A stretch of 14,288 nt of DNA from Acidobacteriota bacterium (GTDB lineage: Bacteria > Acidobacteriota > Thermoanaerobaculia > UBA5066), in the NCBI GenBank assembly GCA_016716715.1, contig JADJVE010000011.1, positions 1 to 14,288 on the forward strand, in the 5' to 3' direction. Shown in pieces: positions 7,803 to 14,288 of this stretch. The notes beneath the pieces are model-generated. The model saw only the letters and a list, made by a program, of their open reading frames with translations. It searched no databases and was not told where the DNA came from. How positions within the stretch are numbered: the first letter of the stretch is position 1; every line of letters begins with the position of its first letter. The position numbers were made by a program, and so were the translations under genes.

Positions 7803-9142
7803 GTGGCCCGGGGATCGGCGTGCGCGGCGCTCATCCTGTTCGTCGTGTCGTGCGGGGCGGCCGCCGCGCCGGGGGCCGACGCCCAGGCGCCCGACCCGCT
7901 CGCCGCGGAGGCGAAGAAGCGCAACGCCGCGCTCGTCGCCGACGGCTTCAACATGACGCACGGCTGGAGCCTCGAGCGGAAGGGCGTCCGCTTTGAATTC
8001 CTGCTGCCGCGGGCCAGCGACGGGCACCGGCTCAGCTTCTGGATGGAGACCCGCGAGGGCGAAGCCTCGGTGACGCTCGTCGGGCCGGACGGTGCGCCGC
8101 TCCTCGCGTGGGCCGGGCGCCGGGGCGAGTCCGACGTCACGCGTGTGCTCGCGGCGGGGAAGTACGTCCTCGAGATCGATCCCTCGAAGGCGTCCGGGGG
8201 CCGCGCCCTCTTCGGCGTGAAGGGATTCCTCGTCCATCGCTGCGAGATGAACGCCGCGCTCACGTCCGAGCAGCCGGCGGCGCCCGCGCGGGGCTTCCAC
8301 TGGCCGTACTTCCTTTACGTGCCGAAGGCGCCACGCTCGGGGCACCTCCTCGTGGTCCCGAACAACACGGGTACACCACCGACGACGTGGAGATGATCCG
8401 CGCCGCGTCCACGTGCGAGGTGCGCCGGCAAGCGGCGCTCGCCGATGCGCTCGGCGCGCCGCCCCTCGTGCCGCTCTTTCCGCGGCCGCCGATCGGGGGC
8501 GACGAAAACCTTTACCTCCACGCGCTCACGCGCGCGGCCCTGCAGACGGAAGCTCCCGCGTTCCGGCGTGTCGACTTGCAGCTCCTTGCCATGGCGGACG
8601 ACGCGCGGGCGGTTCTCGCGGCCAGGGGAATCACGGTCGACGCGAAGGTCCTCCTGCGCGGTTTCTCGGCGTCGGGTTCGTTCGTGAACCGCTTCGCCGT
8701 CCTTCACCCCTCGCGGGTCCTCGCGGTGGCCTGTGGGTCGCCGGGCGGCTGGCCGATCGCGCCCGTCGAGAAGGCCGACGGCAAAACGCTGCCGTACCCC
8801 GTCGGCGTGGCCGACGTCCGCGCGCTCGTGGGAAGGCCCGTCGACGAGCGCGCGTTGAAGGCCGTCGCGTGGCTCTTCTTGCTCGGCGACAAGGACGCGA
8901 ACGACGCGGTGATCTACCGCGACAGCTTCTCGAAGGCCGACGAGGAGCTCGTCTTCCGTCTCTTCGGCCCGACGCCGGTCTCCCGCTGGAAGGGGGCCGA
9001 GGGCCTCTACCAGAAGGCGGGCCTCGACGCGCGCTTCGTCCTCTACCCGGGCGTCGGGCACGAAGTGACGCCGGAGATGGACGCGGACGTCGCGAAGTTC
9101 TTCGAGGAGAGACTGGCCGCCGCGCGTTCCACGGCACGCTGA
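7803..9142 (+). CDS. Alpha/beta-hydrolase lipoprotein, one frameshift
   Basis: GTG 7803-7805 lies two bases after the serine hydrolase stop, so the two are co-transcribed. Residues 1-18 (ALILFVVSCGAAA) form a lipoprotein signal with Cys in a VVSC lipobox, predicting a lipid-anchored envelope protein. Residues 40-140 look like a beta-rich domain (FEFLLPRASDGHRLSFWMET, GKYVLEIDPSKASGGRALF). The hydrolase domain starts at GFHWPYFLYVPKAPRSGHLL. One G is missing near 8370, where NNTG should run into YTTDDVEMI. The rest is open: LLRGFSASGSFVNRFAVLHP has the nucleophile Ser in GFSASG (about 8670), LFLLGDKDAND offers the Asp (about 8885), and YPGVGHEVTPEM the His (about 9060). It resembles esterase or PHB-depolymerase-like hydrolases. 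The substrate is unknown. The gene ends at TGA 9140-9142. Confidence 0.9.
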
Positions 9143-9158
9143 CACCGAAATGCGGACG

Positions 9159-9181
9159 ACCGGCCCGGGGGGGGGGCCGGT
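9159..9181. terminator. G-rich inverted repeat between convergent genes
   Basis: ACCGGCCC at 9159-9166 pairs with GGGCCGGT at 9174-9181 around a loop of seven Gs; the whole holds a run of ten Gs. It lies 17 bases after the lipoprotein hydrolase stop and 16 bases beyond the tmRNA 3' end, so it could end transcription of both convergent genes. No T-tract follows, so an intrinsic terminator is not certain, and the length of the G run may be misread. Confidence 0.4.
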
Positions 9182-9196
9182 TCGTGGCGTTTCAAA

Positions 9197-9554
9197 TGGT
9201 GGAGGCGGGGGGAGTCGAACCCCCGTCCGAAGCGCCCGAACGTCGAGATTCTCCACGCTCAGTCCGGACTTGTTTTTTTAACCTCCGCGTCTTCAGGTCC
9301 GGACGACCGGGCGCGGCAGCGATCCTGAGCTTCTCGGGCCATCTCTTCAGGCGGCGGAGATGATCCCCAGTCCGGATTTCGCGTCAAACGCCGAGGCGCC
9401 CCGGACAGGCTCCCCGGCGCCCGTCACGGCTAATTAAGCCGCGAGAGCGTAATCGCTGTTGGCGATTGAATTTGACCGTCGTTTTTACGAGCGAACGGCC
9501 GTGCTCGGCGTGCTCCTCGATCGCTGAATGCCCCGTCGAAACCGGGACGCCCCC
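9197..9554 (-). ncRNA. ssrA: tmRNA (transfer-messenger RNA)
   Basis: tmRNA rescues stalled ribosomes together with SmpB and tags the unfinished protein for proteolysis. The mature 5' end GGGGGCG (9548-9554) pairs over seven bases, with one G-U, with CGCCTCC (9201-9207) to form the tRNA-like acceptor stem. This is followed by discriminator A and an encoded CCA at 9197-9199. The T arm reads CGGGGGTTCGACTCCCCC, and the 5' side has GTTTCGACGGGGC, a conserved tmRNA element. The tag reading frame at 9434-9463 is GCC AAC AGC GAT TAC GCT, then CTC GCG GCT TAA, giving ANSDYALAA with the usual degradation signal. Length is 358 bases, normal for a one-piece tmRNA. The gene is complete and free of obvious errors. 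It is convergent with the lipoprotein hydrolase and divergent from the amidase. Confidence 0.97.
9434..9463 (-). other. tmRNA proteolysis-tag reading frame (ANSDYALAA)
   Basis: The resume codon is GCC at 9461-9463, preceded by TTCAATC on the minus strand; the stop is TAA at 9434-9436. The encoded peptide ends in YALAA, the hydrophobic tail recognised by ClpXP-type proteases. A second in-frame stop-like TAG follows (TAATTAG). Confidence 0.93.
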
Positions 9555-9585
9555 AACCGTGATCGGTGAGGATAACAGGTCGGCA

Positions 9586-9605
9586 CCCGGGCGAAAAGAC
9601 CCGGG
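9586..9605. promoter_or_regulatory. CCCGGG inverted repeat in the ssrA-amidase divergent region
   Basis: CCCGGG at 9586-9591 and at 9600-9605 surround CGAAAAGA. Each half is itself a palindrome, and the two can pair as a 6-base stem with an 8-base loop. It sits between the divergent tmRNA and amidase genes and could be an operator, or a transcript hairpin read in either direction. Its function is not shown by the sequence. Confidence 0.35.
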
Positions 9606-9611
9606 AGTCGC

Positions 9612-9617
9612 CATAAT
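9612..9617 (+). promoter_or_regulatory. Possible -10 element for the amidase operon
   Basis: CATAAT lies seven bases before the amidase GTG at 9624, the spacing of a -10 box from a transcription start. If used, the message would begin at or close to the start codon (leaderless), which fits the lack of a clear ribosome site there. No good -35 is seen about 17 bases upstream, where the CCCGGG repeat lies. Confidence 0.3.
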
Positions 9618-9623
9618 TCGCGG

Positions 9624-11145
9624 GTGACGCGCGCGACGGCCCGGTTCCTCGTTCTTCTCGCCGCCGCGGGATTCTCGTTCCTGTCCGGCGCCCGCTCCGT
9701 CGAGGCCCAGGACGCGTCCCTCGCGGGACGGCAAGCCGCCCGCGTCGATCCGCGCCGAAGAGCGCGACGGGCGGACGTTCCTTCTCGTCAACGACGCCGT
9801 TGCCGCCCTCGACGGGACGATCGCGTGGGACGAACGCACGCGCTCGTACGAGGTGAAGGTCAAGGGCCGGACGGCCGTCTTCGGCGCCGAGTCGCCGATC
9901 GCCGTCGTGGACACGAAGGTCGTGAACCTCGCGTCGCCCGTGCGCGCGTCGAGCCTCGGCGCGTGGGCCGAGCCGGAGTTCTTCGTCAGGGTTCTCGGTC
10001 CGCTCACGGGCCAGGCGCTCGCGTGGGACAAGGGGACGCGCACGCTCTCGGCGAAGAAGTCGGATTTCGTCGGAAGTCGGCGTGGGAGCCCTCCGTCGCG
10101 GAGCTCGGCGACGTCACGAAGATCGTGCCCGATTCTCGCAGTCGCCGTCGTACGCGGTGGAGGCGACGCCGGAACAGGTCGTCCTGCACTTTCCGGGCAC
10201 GCGCCTCACCGCGCCGTCGCCCGAGCGCGTCCTCGATTCGCCGCGCGTCGTGCGAGCTCCTCGTGCGCGGCGGCGAGGTGACGATCGTCTTTCGCGAAAG
10301 GGCCTCGCCGCGAACGTCTATGCGCTCAGGACGCCGCCCCGCCTCGTCGTGGACGTCGCCCGCAAGGCCGGAGCCGCGCCCTCCGCCGCGCCCGCCGCGC
10401 CGGTCCCGGCGCCCGCCGCCGCGAACGAACGAAGACGATCGTCGTCGACCCGGCCACGGCGGAACCGAGGAAGGGGCGAAGGGGCCGGGCGGCTCGCTTC
10501 GAGAAGACGCGACGCTCGCGCTCGCGAGGACGGTCGTCGAGACGCTCCAGCGCCGCGGGTACCGCGTCCTCATGACCGGACGACGGATGCGACCGTGGGG
10601 CTCGACGACCGGGCCGCCGCCGCGAACGCCGCGAAGGCGGACGTCTTCCTCTCCATCCACTGCAACGCGTCGCGCGCGGCCTCCGCGCACGGCACGGAGG
10701 TCTACTACCTGTCGCTCGACGCGTCCGACCGCGCGGCGGCCGCGCTCGCCGAGAGCGAGAACCGCGCCGCGCCCGGGGCGGCCAGCGCGAGAAGAACGCC
10801 GCGGTGCGCGACCTCGACCTCATCCTCTGGGACTCGCGCAGAACCAGCACCTCGGCGCGTCCGCGCGCCTCGCCGAGATCGTGCAGGCCGACTTCAACCG
10901 CCTGCTCGGGATCACGACGCGCGGCGTGAAGCAGGCGCCGTTCCGCGTCCTCATCGGCGTGAACGCGCCCGCGGTGCTCGTCGAGGTGTCGTTCATCACG
11001 GACCCCGACGAGGAGAAGAAGATCAATTCCGAGGAGTTCCGCCGGCAGGGTCGCGGACACGCTCGCGGGCAGCCTCGAGACGTACTTCCGGTCCGCCGAC
11101 GGCGCCGCGCCCGTGCCGTACGCGCCGAAGAACGGCAAGAGCTGA
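9624..11145 (+). CDS. N-acetylmuramoyl-L-alanine amidase (Amidase_3) with N-terminal beta domain, frame broken
   Basis: This zinc amidase cuts the bond between muramic acid and the stem peptide during cell-wall turnover or daughter-cell separation. GTG 9624 begins MTRATARFLVLLAAAGFSFL, a signal peptide ending near VEA-QD. An N-terminal beta-rich stalk-like domain follows (FLLVNDAVAALDGTIAWDE, then VVELGDVTKIV, VVLHFPGTRLT and RLVVDVARKAG), resembling AMIN or copper-amine-oxidase-N domains. An Ala/Pro linker (about 10370-10430) precedes the catalytic domain: IVVDPGHGGTEEGAKGPGG with the first zinc His, a nearby Glu in GLLEKDATLALA (corrected), ADVFLSIHCNAS with the second His (about 10660), and VLVEVSFITDPDEE with the catalytic Glu (about 10985). 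At least eight indels interrupt it (about 9740, 10075, 10125, 10255, 10440, 10490, 10575 and 10780-10840). It ends PKNGKS, TGA 11143-11145. About 507 residues fits AmiC-like proteins. Confidence 0.93.
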
Positions 11146-11150
11146 GTCCC

Positions 11151-11866
11151 GTGGCCCGCCGCTTCGCGCTCGCGCTCGTCGCGATCCTCGCCCTGCTCCT
11201 CGGTGCGTTCGTCGTGATGCGGAGCGTCAGGAGCCCGAAGGCCGGCGCGCCGCCCGCTCCCGCGCCTCGCCCGACGGCCGTCGTGCCGCCGACGCCGATC
11301 CCCGCGCGCAACGTGACGCTGTTCTTCGAGTCGAAGGAGGGCGACGGCATGCTGCACCCCGAGGCGCGCGACGTGCCCGTGGCCGCGGACGACGTCGCGT
11401 TCCTGCGGGCGGTGGCGTCCGGCGTCGTCGAGGGGCCCCGCAGCGCCGACCTCGTCAAGCCGTTTCCCGAGGGCTGGACGCTGCGCGGTGCGTACCTCCT
11501 GCGCGACGGCGTGGCCGTCCTCGACGTCGCGCCGCCCGCTCTCGTGAAATGGCAGGCCGGCGCGCACGAGGAGGACGCCGCCGTGCAGGCGCTCGCCGTC
11601 ACGGTCCGGCAAGAACATGGCGGGCGTGACGCGCGTCGTCTTCCTCGTGGCGGGGGAGCCCGCCGAGACGCTCGCGCCAGGACGTGGACCTCGCGCACCC
11701 GATCGCGCCGGACTTACGCGCGCGCCGCCCGGGAACGCCGCCCGGCGCAGACCGCCGCCGGCGGCGACACGGACGCCGGCTCCGACGCCCACGGCGACGT
11801 CGACGCCGGCGCCGCGACCCCGAAGCCGGCGGGGCCGCCCGCGAAGCCGAAGGGGAAACGACGTGA
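11151..11866 (+). CDS. GerMN-domain envelope protein
   Basis: GTG 11151 lies five bases after the amidase stop. Residues 1-25 (RRFALALVAILALLLGAFVV) form a membrane anchor or signal. A Pro-rich linker precedes a GerMN-type domain: ARNVTLFFESKEGDGMLHPE, LVKPFPEGWTLRGAYLLRDG, AVLDVAPPALVKWQAG, and EEDAAVQALAVTV. An indel near 11610 is followed by NMAGVTRVVFLVAGEPAETL and, after another near 11680, VDLAHPIAPD. A low-complexity tail rich in Ala, Gly, Asp and Pro ends at TGA 11864-11866, which overlaps the murI GTG (GTGA). The final frame is uncertain because of the indels. GerMN domains occur in GerM and LpqB and are thought to bind peptidoglycan or related ligands. Its place between an amidase and murI supports a cell-wall role. 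Confidence 0.82.
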
Positions 11867-12699
11867 GCGACGAACGGAGCCATCGGCCTCTTCGACTCGG
11901 GTTTGGGCGGGCTGACCGTCCTCGGGCGATCGCCCGCCGGCTCCCGCACTGGCGCGGCTCCTCTATCTGGGCGACACGGCGCGCCTTCCGTACAGGACGA
12001 AATCCGCCGGGACCGTCCCGCCGCTACGCCCGCCGCGCGGTCGGGGCTCCCTCCTCGACCACGGCGTGAAGGCCCGTCGTCATCGCCTGCGGAACGGCCT
12101 CGGCGCTCGCGCGCTCGACGCGATCGTCGAGAGCTGACGCCGGTGCCCGTGATCGGCGTCGTGCCGGCCGGCGCCGTCGCCGCCGTCGCCGCCGAGCGCG
12201 GGCGCGCTGGCGGCGGCAGGAGAACCGCGCGGGCCGATCGCCGTCCTCGCGGCCGAGGCGACCGTGGCGTCCGAGCATTGACTGAACGGTTCACGCGCTG
12301 GATCCCAGCGCGAAGTGCTCACACGGCGTGCCCGCTCTTCGTGCCGCTCGCCGAGGAGGGCTAGACCGGGAACGAGGTCACCCGCGCGGGCGCGCGCCCG
12401 GTACCTCCCAGGCCGTGGGCTCATCAGGCGCGCGCATCGTCGTATCTCGGCTCACGCGCCACCCGCCACTCGCGGGGACGATCGCAGCGGCGCTCCCGCC
12501 GGAACGGAACTCGTCGACTCGGCGCACGCGGCGGCGGACGCGCTCGAAGCGGCGCTCCGCCGACCGCCCGCCGCGAGAGAACGAGCCCGGCGAGACGCGC
12601 ATTCTCGTCACGGACGCGTCGGATCGGCTCCGCCGCGTCGCGGGCCACCTCCTCAGCCGGCCCGCGGCGGAACTCACGCTCGTAGGCCTGCCGATGTGA
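11863..12699 (+). CDS. murI: Glutamate racemase, heavily frame-broken in this copy
   Basis: MurI converts L- to D-glutamate for peptidoglycan. GTG 11863 overlaps the GerMN stop (GTGA). The reconstruction reads AIGLFDSGLGGLTVL (catalytic Asp and Ser region, about 11880-11920), LLYLGDTARLPY (about 11960), GTVRRYARRAV, VIACGTASALALDAIVE with the first catalytic Cys (about 12085-12120), TPVPVIGVVPAGAVAAVAA (about 12135-12190), IAVLAAEATVASE (about 12240-12280), then RFTRWIPARSAHTACPLFVP and LAEEG. A TAG at 12362-12364 stands where family members have Trp (TGG). The second catalytic motif, normally GCTHYP, is corrupted near 12450-12470. The C-terminus AELTLVGLPM ends at TGA 12697-12699. The total span of 279 codons matches the family. 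Several indels and substitutions occur; since murI is usually essential, sequencing error is more likely than gene loss. Confidence 0.9.
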
Positions 12700-12744
12700 A
12701 GGTCCGCGGGCGCCCTGGTCCGCGATAAAGAGGACAATCCCCGC

Positions 12745-13624
12745 GTGAAGAACCCCAACGCCCTCTCCCGTGCCGGGCGGCCGCGCCCTTTTCGCTGCGT
12801 CCCGTCTCGATCGTCGCGACGCGGTGCCCCACGCGGAGGGCTCGTGCCTCATCACACAGGGCGAGACCCAAGTGCTCGTCACGGCAACCGTCGAGCCGAA
12901 GGTGCCGCCCTTCCTCCAGAAGACCGGCCTCGGCTGGATCACCGCCGAATACGGATGCTCCCGCGCGCGACGCACGAGCGGACGGCGCGCGCGGGCCGCT
13001 GCTGCCCAGGAAGCAGACGGGCCGCACGCTCGAGATCCAGCGCCTCATCGGGCGCGCGCTTCCTTCAACGTCGCGGATCCCTGCGATCCTCGCGGGACCG
13101 GACGATCACCTCGACTGCGACGTCCTCGTGGCCGACGCGGGGACGCGCTGCGCGTCCGTGACAGGCGCGTACGTCGCCCTGATGCTCGCCGCCGGCACGC
13201 ACGCCCTTCCAAAGCGCGGACGATCCGCCGGGAGCCCGCTGCCCGAGGCCGTGGCGGCCCGATCTCCCTCCGGCGTCACGGCCGGGGCCGAAGGCTTCCC
13301 GGACGCGCGCACGTTACTCCTCGACCTCGACTACTCCGAGGACTCGACCGCCGAGGTCGACCAGAACGTCGTCGGGACGTCGTCCGGGACGCTTCGTCTG
13401 AGATCCCGGGCACCGCGGAGAAGGAGCCGACCGACGAGGCGATGCTCAGCGAGCTTCTCGCCGCCGCCCGGCCCCGAAAGCCTCTCCGAGCTCTTCCGCG
13501 TCAGTGCGCGGCGCTCGAGGGCGCGTGCCGGACGCGTGGCTGCCGGACCTGCCTCAGGCCCGCGCGAGAAGAGATCCGCGCAAAGACTTCGGCGGAAACC
13601 GGCCCGGATCTTCAAGAGGCGTAG
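12745..13624 (+). CDS. rph: RNase PH, frame broken, C-terminal end uncertain
   Basis: RNase PH trims tRNA 3' ends by phosphorolysis. GTG 12745 with AAAGAGG upstream begins MKNPNALSRA. Across frames the family sequence is clear: LRPVSI, DAVPHAEGSCLITQGETQVL, VTATVEPKVPPFLQKTGLGW, ITAEYGMLPRATHERTAR (about 12935-12985), QTGRTLEIQRLIGRAL (about 13015-13060), HLDCDVLVADAGTRCASVTG and AYVALMLA (about 13105-13190), and FLDLDYSEDSTAEVDQNVVG (about 13315-13375) with the conserved metal-binding Asp residues. EPTDEAMLSELLAAAR and ALEGA lead to the C-terminus near 13515. One frame runs on to a TAG at 13622-13624, which would give about 293 residues against the usual 240, so the true stop probably lies earlier or is hidden by an indel. 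rph usually follows murI-like genes in such operons. Confidence 0.88.
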
Positions 13625-14288
13625 TGCCCCGGCCCGAGGCTCGAGGAACGTCGCGTCGGGCGGGCCTTCAGGATCGCCCGCGCGTCTTTCAGCGGCACGA
13701 GGGGATGCGCGCTCGCGGTCACGACGAGCGGCATCGTCGTCCCCTGAGCGCTCAGGCAAAGAGGGCGCCCCGAGGACGCCGTCCACCGGACTTCTCGGTC
13801 ACGCCCAGAAGAGCGTCTGCTTTCTTCGACGGAGCCGGTCTGCGCCCCTCGACGGCCCGCGCGACAGGCGCGCCTTCTTGCCAGGCGTCGCCCTCCGAAG
13901 CCGTACGCGGCGGCACTTCTGAGGGAGGACTCGGGACGCTCTCGAGGACGGCGCGGCGCGACATCGCCTTCCACTTGAGCGTGTCCGTGAAGCCGTAGGG
14001 CGCCGCGCCGAGGGGCGAGACGAGCGCCACAGCGGCGACGCGTTCAGCACGCGAGGGCCGCGATCTCGCCAGCGACGCGCCCGCCGAGAGGTGGCCCACG
14101 AGGAAGACGGGCTGCTTCGGCAGACGCCGAGGACCCATCCGCGCAGGCGCCGCCGGAGTCGTAGCCGTCGGGGATTCGGCCCGCGGAAGGCCCGGGAGGT
14201 CGAGCGCCTGGATCGCGTAGGTCTTCGCAGGCGGGACGCGCCAGCGTCGGCCCAGTCGGCCCGCGCAGCCGCTTGAACCGTGGAGGAG
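13612..14288 (-). CDS. Alpha/beta hydrolase, 5' end off window, frame broken
   Basis: Read right to left, the sequence gives LLHG (oxyanion-hole HG, about 14280), KTYAIQALDLPG (about 14195-14230), QPVFLVGHLSAGASLA (nucleophile elbow, about 14060-14105), RAERVAAVALVSPLGAAPYG (about 13995-14055), FTDTLKWKAMSRRAVLESVP (about 13935-13993), MPLVVTAS then HPLVPLKDARAILKARP (about 13670-13735), and DATFLE followed by GPGHYAS with the catalytic His near 13625. It ends at TGA 13612-13614. The usual Asp in the LVVTAS-xx-PLVP segment reads as Ala or His, and the elbow reads HLSAG rather than GHSAG; both may be errors. Several frame changes are present. Its 3' end meets the 3' end of rph. The substrate is unknown. 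Confidence 0.82.

Noticed and set aside
9200..9235. A tRNA gene 3' half (T arm plus CCA)
   Set aside because: The acceptor strand pairs with GGGGGCG over 340 bases away, and a tag frame lies between, so this is the tmRNA tRNA-like domain.
12362..12364. TAG recoding (pyrrolysine or readthrough) in murI
   Set aside because: The position is a Trp in the family and nearby bases are also corrupted, so a base error is simpler.
1..14288. CRISPR arrays, insertion sequences, integrases, toxin-antitoxin or defence genes
   Set aside because: No spaced direct repeats, transposase-like motifs or terminal inverted repeats were seen. All larger coding regions are explained by other families.

Overview
This is a very GC-rich bacterial window. 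It carries fourteen protein genes and one tmRNA gene, packed tightly, with no gene-free stretch over 300 bases and no mobile element, CRISPR array or tRNA that I can see. The amidase, GerMN, murI, rph gene order and the many exported hydrolases suggest a free-living Gram-negative type such as an Acidobacteriota (Thermoanaerobaculia-like) or deltaproteobacterial relative. That placement is inference. Most reading frames are broken by single-base gains or losses, often in G or C runs, and by some substitutions near the right end. The breaks hit even normally essential genes (murI, the cell-wall amidase), so I read them as consensus errors in a low-coverage long-read contig. Coordinates given for broken genes are therefore envelopes that span several frames.

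Left half, minus strand, transcribed right to left from 5746 to 1: an exported M20 metallopeptidase; an exported DUF1579-like protein; an unusual RidA-family protein with a signal peptide; an exported hypothetical protein ending in a Met-rich amphipathic helix; a membrane-anchored or secreted coiled-coil hypothetical protein with a GHTH motif; an FMN-dependent L-lactate dehydrogenase-like enzyme with a Tat-like leader; a small exported hypothetical protein; and a helical hypothetical protein cut by the left edge. Close spacing suggests one or two operons. Almost every product appears to leave the cytoplasm.

Centre, plus strand: divergent from the M20 gene by 63 bases lies a serine hydrolase of the class C beta-lactamase type with an extra N-terminal domain. 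It is followed after two bases by an alpha/beta-hydrolase lipoprotein. Together with the M20 peptidase this looks like a set for breaking down peptides or esters outside the cytoplasm. A complete tmRNA gene (ssrA, tag ANSDYALAA) follows on the minus strand.

Right part, plus strand: an N-acetylmuramoyl-L-alanine amidase, a GerMN-domain protein, glutamate racemase (murI) and RNase PH (rph) form a tight operon-like run joining cell-wall turnover, peptidoglycan precursor supply and RNA 3' processing. A convergent alpha/beta hydrolase on the minus strand runs off the right edge.

I did not find a clear new defence or mobile system. The least explained material is the group of small exported or helical minus-strand proteins around the lactate dehydrogenase-like gene.
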